Below are positions 14,924 to 21,049 of a stretch of 21,049 nucleotides of DNA, one piece after another; position 1 is the first letter of the stretch, and the number at the start of each line of letters is the position of its first letter. The notes under the pieces were generated by a model. That model was not told the DNA's origin, made no database searches, and was given only the letters and a program-made list of their open reading frames with translations. A program made the translations under genes and the position numbers. Source of the stretch: a virus. The DNA lies in IMG/VR virus record IMGVR_UViG_3300030389_000580, positions 1 to 21,049 of that record. One strand, 5' to 3'.

Positions 14924-15765
14924 TGAACAAACGTACCAATAGCAGGAAATAACTTCCTAGTACATTGTCTTTTAGGTATCCTAACACCAGCCAAATCAGA
15001 AGGAGCAGCTAATTCAAATTCTACAATTTCTCTATTTTCTGTTGCTTTTCTATCTACTAAATAAATTTCTCTTTTATATTCAGCCGTTGGGTCTGGAGTT
15101 CCATAAGGATTAGCAGCAGGATTGCCTCCGATAGCAGGAAAATTATCAGCATCTAAAAATTTTGTTTGAGTTCTAATTCTTGTTAATCTTGCACCTGTTA
15201 AATCGTTACCCGTATTAAGAGCACCCGATACCGTATTACTATTTACTGCATTTAATATTGTAGATATAGTTCCATACGCATTACTTACAATAAGTTTAGG
15301 TCTTGGTATCTGTCCTTTTCGATAAGCAAAACCTTCTGCAATAATAGGCATCCTAAAGTAATTCTTACCAGCCCATATTATATCTGAATTAGAATTTGCA
15401 TTAGTTCCCGAATGAAATCTATAAATATTAGTCTCACTATTAGAAATAGGAAGTCCTGCGTTACTTCCGTGTAAATTTGTAAATAAAGTCAACACAAATA
15501 ATTCAATTACTGCTGATGGATTTATAGGTTGCAGAGAACCAAATAAAGCATTTACAGCTAAATATTGAACATTAGAAGAAGTAGTGGTATTAGTATCATA
15601 AGCAATCTGTCCTAATTCTTTAGGCCAATTAGGTTCACTACTTCCTGTCGTACCAGCAGTTGTTACTTTAAAAAATAAACCAGCAACTCTTTTGCTTTCT
15701 GTAGGAGCAATTAATGTATTTAGCGATAAACTAGCTCCTGCTGACCAAACGGTAGCTGTCGTCAT
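14920..15765 (-). CDS. Minor tail protein L-like with extra N-terminal module, 281 aa
   Basis: The position between M and K and the segments IYRFHSG...IIWAGKNYFRMPII, IPRPKLIVSNAYG and TRIRTQTKFLDADNFPAI fit the lambda gpL family. Two oddities are visible. First, residues 1-70 (VWSAGASLSL, VTTAGTTGSSEPNWP) match a short repeat-like module often seen in phage surface proteins and not in lambda gpL. Second, the C-terminus stops at RQCTRKLFPAIGTFVQ, where gpL normally enters its four-Cys Fe-S domain; only one Cys is present in the whole protein. The start overlaps M and the stop overlaps K (ATGA each). I call it gpL-like and probably lacking the Fe-S site. Confidence 0.8.
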   Translation of the reverse strand: MTTATVWSAGASLSLNTLIAPTESKRVAGLFFKVTTAGTTGSSEPNWPKELGQIAYDTNTTTSSNVQYLAVNALFGSLQPINPSAVIELFVLTLFTNLHGSNAGLPISNSETNIYRFHSGTNANSNSDIIWAGKNYFRMPIIAEGFAYRKGQIPRPKLIVSNAYGTISTILNAVNSNTVSGALNTGNDLTGARLTRIRTQTKFLDADNFPAIGGNPAANPYGTPDPTAEYKREIYLVDRKATENREIVEFELAAPSDLAGVRIPKRQCTRKLFPAIGTFVQ

Positions 15766-16139
15766 GGTTCAAATACCTGTCTAAATGTTGCTTGTATTAT
15801 TGCTCTGTTTACATACGGAATTGTCTTAGACCAAGTTTCACAAACAAACTTAAACGTACTTGCTTCTCCTGGTGGTTGAAAATCAAAACTTGTACCTTCT
15901 TCTCCACGATCATCTAAAAAAGCTTCCATTTTTACTGCATCTGCTTGCGATACATCAAAAGTAAAAGTAAATACTCTTGGATTTTGATTTAACTGTAAAC
16001 CAAAAACTATTCTTTGTTCATAACCATCGGCAAAACGAACTATACGAGTATTTGGTTTTGAAACTTTTCTTTGACCATATTTAGGAGTCGTTGCACCTGT
16101 GGTAAGCCCTCCTCCAATTGAATCATCAAAAGTAGCCAT
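15762..16139 (-). CDS. M: Minor tail protein M-like, 125 aa
   Basis: The protein has the pattern of lambda gpM: NTRIVRFADGYEQRIVFG near residues 30-50, VFTFTFDVSQADAVKMEAFLDD, a short 'GTSFDFQPP' stretch and a final beta segment IIQATFRQVFEP. In lambda gpM is 109 aa, so the length is usual. It sits directly after the tape measure (TAATG overlap of one base) and before L. It is thought to cap the tip and join it to the first ring of the tail tube. Confidence 0.87.
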   Translation of the reverse strand: MATFDDSIGGGLTTGATTPKYGQRKVSKPNTRIVRFADGYEQRIVFGLQLNQNPRVFTFTFDVSQADAVKMEAFLDDRGEEGTSFDFQPPGEASTFKFVCETWSKTIPYVNRAIIQATFRQVFEP

Positions 16140-18457
16140 TATGTAAGTAAACCTCCTGGTCTTTTTTGCTGTACTATTTCAGATTGTACTGCTGCTGAAA
16201 TAATACGACCAAGCTCCCTACCTTTTTGTTCATCACCTTCAACAGAAGAACCAGAAGCATCTACATTTACAACTATATTTGTTGCACCCATAGCATGATT
16301 TGGAGTTATTCTACCTGACACACCTGGGCTAAACAACTCAGGGCCACGTTCTCCTACAAGATAACCACCTCCTGCTGTTACAGGTCCACCATTTGCTCTT
16401 GGTTGAATTTTGCTATGACCAACAACGTGTCTATTAAGTTGATTAGCAGAAATTCCAACTCCTTGCTGACGCATACCAGCAGGATTACTACTCATACCTG
16501 TGCCAAAAGTTGGATCGAGAAAATTACTAAACAAGCCAAAAATACCTGATCTTATTTGTGCTGCTAACATTTGTGCTGCCATATCCAAAAAATGATCTGC
16601 TGTGCGTTCAAATAGATTTCTTAATGCTTCTTGTGCCGTCATTGAACCTTTTATAAGACCCTTAAATGATTCAGAAAAACTATTACCAATACTTTTTCCT
16701 AAAGCATCAATTTGAGTTAAAGGATCTAATAATCTGTTTAATTCATCAACAGGAGCTTTAATAATTGCTTGTCTTTCTAATTCTGCATTAAATTCTTTTT
16801 GTATTCTTAATCTTTCTTTAGCTTGTGCAATAAGAGCATCAAATTCTGCACCTGCTTTTTTAGCTTTAAGTTCTTCTAATTCATCTACGGACATAAATCC
16901 ACCACCACCTAATATTCCTGCAGATGGATTTTTAAGTTTAAATTTCCCTCTAAAAGGATTTAATTTTTCAAAAAAACCAACTTTTTTACTTTCTTGTTTT
17001 ATGATTTCTTTGTTTTTATCAATAATATTTCCTAGTAACTGATCTTGAGCAGCAGTAGCATCTTTACTTTTTAAAGTCTCTAAAGCACTAATAGCTTGAT
17101 TTATACCAAGCTCTTTTGACAATCCAGGTAATGCACTAATAATTGAAGCGTTATCTTTTAATCCAGCAAAAATATCAAAAGTTCCTTCTGATCCAAATGT
17201 TTTTAATAAAGTAATTCTCGCAGATGCTTCAAACTGTTTAAATGCTTTTAATGCTTCAAGTGCTTCATCTTTTGTCATTCCAAGAGATTTAGCAAATTCA
17301 GCTACTTGTTTTGCAGTAAATGTTGATGTACCACCTGTTGCTTGAATAGAAACATTTAATTTATCAACTGCTTTTCTGAAATCAATAGTTTCTTGTATTC
17401 TTGATGCAATCGCAGTACCAGCTATAGATAAACCAAAACCAAACCCTCCACCTAAAGCACCACCAGCTAAACCACCAATACCACCACCAGCAGCAGCTAA
17501 AGGACCTTGACCAAAGAGTAAAGGAAAACCTCCACCAATAAGACCACTAGAAATAGATCCTGATAATCTTCCTGCCCTACCTCGACTATTTGCAAATGGT
17601 CCTTGAGGATTAGCTCTTTTTCCAAATCCCATTCGATTAAAGAATGAAGGTCTTGCAGGTTGTGGACCTATTGGAGTTGCAAACTGGTTTGGATCTCCAA
17701 AAACTGCTCTATTATTTGATGCACTTAATAATTGTGCTGTTTTACCTGTATTCTTATCAATTTTCTTTTGATGCCTTAATTGTGCTTTCATTACAGCACT
17801 AAACGCAGGTCCAATAGGTCTTTCATATTGAGTACCTGGTCTAATACCAAATCCAGATGCTTCTCTTGACATTCGACTTGCTTCAAGATTTCTTAAAATT
17901 CTTGGATTATTATTTACTGTCATCATTGGCATTGGACCTTGCATTGGACCAAACATCGGACCTTGCATTGGTAATGGACCAATAAATTGTTGAGGACCAA
18001 AAGGAACAGAACTTCTACCAGCCCTTCGATTTTGATTTCTTCTATTTCTATCTATTGATTTTTGTGTTGCAGTATCAAATACAGTAGGTCCTGATACTTG
18101 CGAAGCACCTCGACTAAATTGTGCAAAATTTGACCCTCTTCTGATACTTTCTAATATTGCCTGTCTTTTTTGTAATTCAGCATTATATTCTCTTTCTGCT
18201 TGAATTAATTGTCTTGAAGCAGCTTTAAATTCTTTTGCACCTCTTACTGCTTCATTAAAATTTGTTTGTGCTTTTTTTAAAGCATTTCCAAAACCAATTA
18301 TATTAGAAATTCCAAATTTAGAAGTTTGACCTATCTCACTTAAACCTTGTACTGCTTCTCTTACTTTTTTACCTGTTTGATCTAATTGTTTATTAAAAGC
18401 TACAAGTTTATTAGTATTTTTTATAGAAACTAAAAAATCAATATTATAATTAGCCAC
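16139..18457 (-). CDS. H: Tape measure protein, 772 aa
   Basis: This protein sets tail length; at roughly 0.15 nm per residue, 772 residues would suggest a tail of about 115 nm (estimate from lambda). It starts with GTG (18455-18457). The N-terminal helical part (10-110) is followed by a Pro/Met/Gly stretch (GPMFGPMQGPM), then a Gly/Ala hydrophobic region (GPLAAAGGGIGGLAGGALGG) that may insert in a membrane during DNA entry. The C-terminus has ALRNLFERTADHFLDMAAQM and GGYLVGERGPELFSPGVSG, typical of lambda-type tape measures. No peptidase or lysozyme domain is seen. It lies just after the chaperone genes, as expected. Confidence 0.93.
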   Translation of the reverse strand: MANYNIDFLVSIKNTNKLVAFNKQLDQTGKKVREAVQGLSEIGQTSKFGISNIIGFGNALKKAQTNFNEAVRGAKEFKAASRQLIQAEREYNAELQKRQAILESIRRGSNFAQFSRGASQVSGPTVFDTATQKSIDRNRRNQNRRAGRSSVPFGPQQFIGPLPMQGPMFGPMQGPMPMMTVNNNPRILRNLEASRMSREASGFGIRPGTQYERPIGPAFSAVMKAQLRHQKKIDKNTGKTAQLLSASNNRAVFGDPNQFATPIGPQPARPSFFNRMGFGKRANPQGPFANSRGRAGRLSGSISSGLIGGGFPLLFGQGPLAAAGGGIGGLAGGALGGGFGFGLSIAGTAIASRIQETIDFRKAVDKLNVSIQATGGTSTFTAKQVAEFAKSLGMTKDEALEALKAFKQFEASARITLLKTFGSEGTFDIFAGLKDNASIISALPGLSKELGINQAISALETLKSKDATAAQDQLLGNIIDKNKEIIKQESKKVGFFEKLNPFRGKFKLKNPSAGILGGGGFMSVDELEELKAKKAGAEFDALIAQAKERLRIQKEFNAELERQAIIKAPVDELNRLLDPLTQIDALGKSIGNSFSESFKGLIKGSMTAQEALRNLFERTADHFLDMAAQMLAAQIRSGIFGLFSNFLDPTFGTGMSSNPAGMRQQGVGISANQLNRHVVGHSKIQPRANGGPVTAGGGYLVGERGPELFSPGVSGRITPNHAMGATNIVVNVDASGSSVEGDEQKGRELGRIISAAVQSEIVQQKRPGGLLT

Positions 18458-18488
18458 TTGCTATAAAAATTAAAACATTTTCTCTATA

Positions 18489-18683
18489 TTACCTTCTTTT
18501 GCCTCGTAAAGCACTAGCCCTTTGTGCTTGTTCTTGTTGTTTTTTATATTGCTCATTTTCTAATTCATTATATGCAGCCCAACCTATCATCTCTTCAATA
18601 GTCAAAGTTTCACATAATTCAGCTACAGTTTTGTGTAATGTTTTTGCTAAAGAAAATAAAAATTGCCAATCTTTATTAGCTTT
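18489..18683 (-). CDS. T: Tail assembly chaperone T part, made by frameshift from G
   Basis: This minus-strand frame codes ANKDWQFLFSLAKTLHKTVA, then ELCETLTIEEMIGWAAYNEL and a charged tail ending LRGKRR. The 'LAKTLHKTVAELCETLTIEEMIGW-AYNELE' part matches lambda gpT / DUF4035-type chaperone extensions ('...L.....ms..El.eW.ayy.le'). There is no ATG, GTG or TTG in the first 20 codons, and a stop lies just upstream in the same frame. It can therefore be made only as a continuation of G by a frameshift at 18681-18687. The G-T fusion would be about 179 residues. It binds the tape measure during tail assembly in related phages. Confidence 0.85.
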   Translation of the reverse strand, partial: KANKDWQFLFSLAKTLHKTVAELCETLTIEEMIGWAAYNELENEQYKKQQEQAQRASALRGKRR

Positions 18684-19029
18684 TTAAATCGGCTTTAGCC
18701 TCGTTTACCTCCTTATCAGCTCCAGCATTTACCATTGCTAATTGTATTTCTTCAAGGACAGATGCTTCTATTTCCCTTCTTAAAGATGCTTTATCTCCAT
18801 CTTGAAAAAGTCTTTGACCATCTTTATCTAATGATTTTTCGATCATCATCTGCAAAGCATAATCGTTTACATCATCAGAATTACTTTTTTTCTGTATTGC
18901 TTCTCTTTCAGCAATAGTTAATGGATGCCAATAAACAGTAAGAATAATCTCATCATCTTGTTTGATGTCATGCTTATAAAGTTGAGAAACACCAAACTTG
19001 TTTCTTAACAGATCAACTGCTCTAGTCAT
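18676..19029 (-). CDS. G: Tail assembly chaperone G, 117 aa
   Basis: The protein has MTRAVDLLRNKFGVSQLY at the start, a core ILTVYWHPLTIAEREAIQKK and a helical rest rich in charged residues, like many G-type tail chaperones. It sits between tail terminator and tape measure, the usual place. It ends in GAT TTA AAA AGC TAA, at which a frameshift into the T frame is likely, so two products (G alone and G-T) are expected. Two Shine-Dalgarno-like stretches lie inside its end (AAGGAGGT at 18707-18714, GAGG at 18699-18702), which may stimulate shifting. Confidence 0.85.
   Translation of the reverse strand: MTRAVDLLRNKFGVSQLYKHDIKQDDEIILTVYWHPLTIAEREAIQKKSNSDDVNDYALQMMIEKSLDKDGQRLFQDGDKASLRREIEASVLEEIQLAMVNAGADKEVNEAKADLKS
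18681..18687 (-). promoter_or_regulatory. Probable programmed frameshift site G to G-T
   Basis: The zero frame reads GAT TTA AAA AGC TAA. The T frame begins ...AAA GCT AAT, which is +1 (or -2) relative to G. The A-run lets the AAA-bound Lys tRNA slip +1 with full pairing. A U UUA AAA heptamer for -1 shifting is also present, but the -1 frame stops after 11 codons without T homology. Confidence 0.65.
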
Positions 19030-19056
19030 ATATAAAAGTAATATTACATTACTATA

Positions 19057-19485
19057 CTACGCATTTGCTGTAAATTGGCAAGATATTAAGCCAAGAAAAT
19101 GTGCAGAATCATCTAAAACAATAGGTGCAGGGCCAACAACATCTAAAACTCTAGGTTTGCAACTAAAAGTATCTGTATAATCAGAAGCATTAACAGAAGT
19201 AAGTCCATCAATAACAGCTTCTCCTAATTCAGATAAAACAGCACTACCTTTTCCTCTTGGAACATAAACATTGCATTGAATAACACCAGAATAAAAATCT
19301 TGAGATGCTCCTTGTGTTTGAGATGTAGCCTGTGCAAAATCTATTGACATAATTATGTATTTCTTAGTTTTACCAGGTGTTTTATAAACCATATTGTCAT
19401 AAACCATTTCTACAGTTGGATCTACTTCTGCAACTGCATCTGTTACTGCTTTTTCAAAAGCTGCTCTGGTGTTTACTAAAGTCAT
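19057..19485 (-). CDS. U: Tail terminator protein (U-like), 142 aa
   Basis: The protein starts MTLVNTRAAFEKAVTDAVAE, a pattern seen in phage tail terminators (DUF4128-type), with IMSIDFAQATSQTQGAS then GVIQCNVYVPRGKGSAV in the core and a beta end FLGLISCQFTAN. It caps the tail tube at the head-proximal end and stops tube growth. Its start overlaps the upstream Z-like gene by 4 nt (ATGA). Only 27 nt separate its end from the chaperone G gene, where a major tail protein gene would normally lie. Confidence 0.8.
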   Translation of the reverse strand: MTLVNTRAAFEKAVTDAVAEVDPTVEMVYDNMVYKTPGKTKKYIIMSIDFAQATSQTQGASQDFYSGVIQCNVYVPRGKGSAVLSELGEAVIDGLTSVNASDYTDTFSCKPRVLDVVGPAPIVLDDSAHFLGLISCQFTANA

Positions 19486-20030
19486 AAATTAGTGTAATCA
19501 ACAAATTCTTTATTTGGATCAGCAAATTGTCCAATACCACCTTGACCACCTTTAAATTTACTAGCTCCAATAGCAATCTTAGCTTTTTTATCTGTAAATA
19601 TTGCATTTACAAGAGGTTTAAGTTGTCCTTGAATATATTGAGGAATTTTACTTCTTCTAGAGCCTAAAGCACTTGCAGCATATTCTGATCTATTACCTAT
19701 ATAAACTTTAGAAAAAAGTTTAAAATTATATTTAATATTGTTTGCAAATCTAGGTTCGACTAAAGCGTTAGGTGATGGCACACCTCTATATGAAGGTTCT
19801 ATCTCACTCCATGGAGGATTATCTTCTCTTGCCTGATCTGGTCTAGGTCTTTGTGTACTAGCTGTCCAACTTGAGGCAAAAAAACCAGTATCAATAGGAC
19901 TTATTGGATCTTTTTCTCTAGATAAATCTAACAATGTTGCTCGTATAAAATCATTAAAATCACGGGTTAACAAATCTTCGTTATCTTTTTTTACTAATTT
20001 ACTGTTAAAAGATTTACGTCTTGCCATCAC
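19482..20030 (-). CDS. Neck/tail completion protein (HK97 gp10 / lambda Z-like), 182 aa
   Basis: The segments DPISPIDTGFFASSWTAS and YIGNRSEYAASAL are the usual pair of HK97 gp10-type proteins ('P.dTG.l..S', 'n...YA..ve.G'). It has a basic N-terminus (MMARRKSFNSKLVKK), no Cys and no membrane part. It lies between the head-closure and terminator genes with overlaps of 4 nt on both sides. In relatives it joins the tail to the head or completes the tail. A second Met at residue 2 could be the start. Confidence 0.8.
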   Translation of the reverse strand: MMARRKSFNSKLVKKDNEDLLTRDFNDFIRATLLDLSREKDPISPIDTGFFASSWTASTQRPRPDQAREDNPPWSEIEPSYRGVPSPNALVEPRFANNIKYNFKLFSKVYIGNRSEYAASALGSRRSKIPQYIQGQLKPLVNAIFTDKKAKIAIGASKFKGGQGGIGQFADPNKEFVDYTNL

Positions 20031-20413
20031 AACCTCACCAATAAAGTAAACAGATAAGTTTGGCCACCCTGTTTTGTATCTATATTAATTATTTGTCCAA
20101 CTCTTGTAGATCCAGCATAAGTTATTGTAACTTCATCTTCAAAATTAGGTTGATTATTTCCTATCAAATCAGGTGTAATATAAATTTTTGCTTCTCTTCT
20201 CTCTCTTCCATCAGTTTCAGTAGACCTAACAAACTCTACAGGTACTTTTAAGTCTGAATAAGTCGTATCTATACTCACTTCTTTTCCAGTTTCAATATTG
20301 TAACTGGATTGTCCTTTTCTTGTATAAGTAATAGTTGAGTCTAAAGAATTACCTAAAGTAGAAACTATATCTTTAGCAACACTTTTTAAAAGCGAGTCAA
20401 GTTGTCCTGCCAT
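20027..20413 (-). CDS. Head-closure / head-tail adaptor protein, 128 aa
   Basis: The protein has a short N-terminal helix (SLLKSVAKDIVSTLG) then a beta-barrel-like series: TITYTRKGQSSYNIETGKEV, KVPVEFVRSTE, AKIYITPDL, EDEVTITYAGSTRVGQI and TYLFTLLVRL. This is the order of head-closure proteins of the lambda FII / HK97-adaptor type. The gene's ATG overlaps the upstream stop by one base (TAATG), and its end overlaps the Z-like gene by 4 nt (ATGA). It is expected to sit as a ring under the portal. The assignment is based on pattern and position. Confidence 0.7.
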   Translation of the reverse strand: MAGQLDSLLKSVAKDIVSTLGNSLDSTITYTRKGQSSYNIETGKEVSIDTTYSDLKVPVEFVRSTETDGRERREAKIYITPDLIGNNQPNFEDEVTITYAGSTRVGQIINIDTKQGGQTYLFTLLVRL

Positions 20414-20943
20414 TATCCCCTTACCACCCTAGTTTGATAACTACCCGATCCACCTAAAATATATGCTCCAAGATAACTTTGTAATTGTGGATATTTGTCT
20501 AAAACATTATTTGTAGTACCTACACCTTGACTTTGTGAATTATATTTTACCTGTATATCTCCTAATTTTACTTCAGATATATTACCCTCTGTACCAGATA
20601 CACCTGTCATTGCATCTGTATCGTTTGCTAATAATCTTGCCAATTCATATTGTGCATATTTAATATTATTTGGAATAGAACTACAAGTAAGTTCGACATT
20701 ATCAATTTTATAATTATTTCTAGGAAATTTTAATGCTTGACCATTATCACATCTTGTTCCATAAAAATTTAAATTATCAATCCATCTTGTAGCATCTATC
20801 AATGCTCTATTTTTTTGGTCATCTGTTTTATTGGTCCAAGTGCTTGAATCTGGTACTGTTTCAAAATATGTGTTAGCTTCTGTCAATGTGACATAGCTAT
20901 TTGCAGTAGCACTTGATAATGTTGCTGTTATAGTAGCTGCCAC
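20413..20943 (-). CDS. Head-tail connector, DnaT-like/gp6-type, 176 aa
   Basis: Start is GTG at 20941-20943. The features VTLTEANTYFETVPDSSTWT, RALIDATRWIDNL, LKFPRN and YAQYELARLL match phage head-tail connector proteins annotated as DnaT-like or gp6-type, common in marine and lambda-like phages. The helical core (about 40-115) would bind under the portal. It is the first gene after the terminator and candidate promoter, so it may start the tail transcription unit. No clear Shine-Dalgarno precedes the start. Confidence 0.8.
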   Translation of the reverse strand: MAATITATLSSATANSYVTLTEANTYFETVPDSSTWTNKTDDQKNRALIDATRWIDNLNFYGTRCDNGQALKFPRNNYKIDNVELTCSSIPNNIKYAQYELARLLANDTDAMTGVSGTEGNISEVKLGDIQVKYNSQSQGVGTTNNVLDKYPQLQSYLGAYILGGSGSYQTRVVRG

Positions 20944-20966
20944 GGTTATAAAGTAATTTTAGTTTT

Positions 20967-20995
20967 ATTGTAGCGTAAAGAAAAAACCCCACCAA
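20967..20995 (-). promoter_or_regulatory. Candidate promoter overlapping the terminator
   Basis: On the minus strand TACAAT (20967-20972) lies exactly 17 nt after TTGGTG (20990-20995), and the first gene starts 24 nt after the -10. The -35 lies inside the terminator's stem, so the element may restart transcription of the tail genes after the stop. The -35 match is only moderate. Confidence 0.4.
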
Positions 20996-21010
20996 TAATT
21001 GATGAGGTTT
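20981..21010 (-). terminator. Rho-independent terminator
   Basis: On the minus strand a stem of about 12 pairs (AAACCTCATCAA with TTGGTGGGGTTT, including two G-U pairs) with a 3-nt loop is followed by a run of six T that overlaps the stem end. It would stop transcripts coming from beyond the right edge. A stop after the major capsid gene is common in such phages, so the gene before it may be the capsid; that gene itself is not visible. Confidence 0.85.
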
Positions 21011-21025
21011 GATGACCACAAATTA

Positions 21026-21041
21026 ATATTAAAATTAATAT
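21026..21041. repeat. AT palindrome ATATTAA-AA-TTAATAT
   Basis: A perfect 7-bp inverted repeat with a 2-nt centre lies just before the terminator. It may be a second weak stem at the transcript's end or chance in AT-rich DNA. Confidence 0.35.
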
Positions 21042-21049
21042 GTTGAAGT
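21035..21049 (-). CDS. Possible last codons of the upstream gene (cut by window edge)
   Basis: From the right edge one minus-strand frame reads Thr-Ser-Thr-Tyr and then TAA at 21035-21037, 25 nt before the terminator stem. This spacing is right for the end of a gene, possibly the major capsid gene by analogy. Too little sequence is present to confirm frame or identity. Confidence 0.3.
   Translation of the reverse strand, partial: TSTY

Noticed and set aside
17930-18000. GPMQGPM-type DNA repeat in the tape measure
   Set aside because: Low-complexity coding repeat within one protein; no sign of mobile or regulatory DNA.
18499-18687. Plus-strand ORF opposite the T frame
   Set aside because: The minus strand carries a clear gpT-like sequence here; the plus frame is its antisense shadow.
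18681-18687. Plain -1 frameshift at U UUA AAA
   Set aside because: The -1 frame stops after 11 codons (KLIKIGNFYFL) and lacks T homology, so it cannot make the usual G-T product.
1-21049. Defence system, integrase, transposase or auxiliary metabolic gene
   Set aside because: No ORF in the window shows motifs of these; all recognisable proteins are structural or small unknowns.

Overview
The window is a late structural region of a tailed double-stranded DNA phage (or prophage) with a long non-contractile, lambda-type tail. The DNA is AT-rich. Almost every gene lies on the minus strand and neighbours overlap by 1-17 nt or sit only a few bases apart, so the map reads from right to left. I saw no integrase, repressor, tRNA, insertion sequence or CRISPR array. 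Several gene styles (the four-Cys CXXC mini-protein, the short fibre adaptors, the Pro-rich tail-anchored protein) resemble what is common in marine phages, including those of picocyanobacteria. The host is therefore an inference and not a firm call.

Right edge (about 20967-21049): a strong rho-independent terminator, with a possible end of an upstream gene (capsid gene expected by analogy) before it and a candidate promoter fused to it. Next, 20943 to 19057, comes the head-tail connection and tail-completion set: DnaT-like connector, head-closure protein, gp10/Z-like protein and tail terminator. The tail assembly chaperone follows as two reading frames, G and T, which appear to be joined by a programmed frameshift at about 18681-18687. 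Then come the tape measure (772 aa) and a complete lambda-style tip cassette M-L-K-I-J (16139 to 9571). No recognisable major tail protein lies in its usual place between terminator and chaperone.

From 9547 to 2034 lies a host-recognition block: a collar-domain fibre, a beta-sandwich (BppU-like) protein, a 75-aa collagen-like adaptor, a 435-aa fibre, a 1212-aa fibre ending in an array of eight His-X-His motifs, a Cys-rich conserved protein and a fibre assembly chaperone. J, the adaptors and the two MAN-type fibres probably build a branched receptor-binding apparatus.

From about 2033 to 1 the genes become small and less familiar: a 57-aa coiled coil, a 104-aa membrane protein, a 55-aa zinc-ribbon protein, a Pro-rich protein with a C-terminal membrane anchor, a 112-aa unknown and the start of a ParB-like protein cut by the window edge. 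A 133-bp gap here holds both a plausible minus-strand promoter and the only credible plus-strand gene, a 43-aa hydrophobic peptide. This module could include lysis or membrane functions, but nothing in it is diagnostic.
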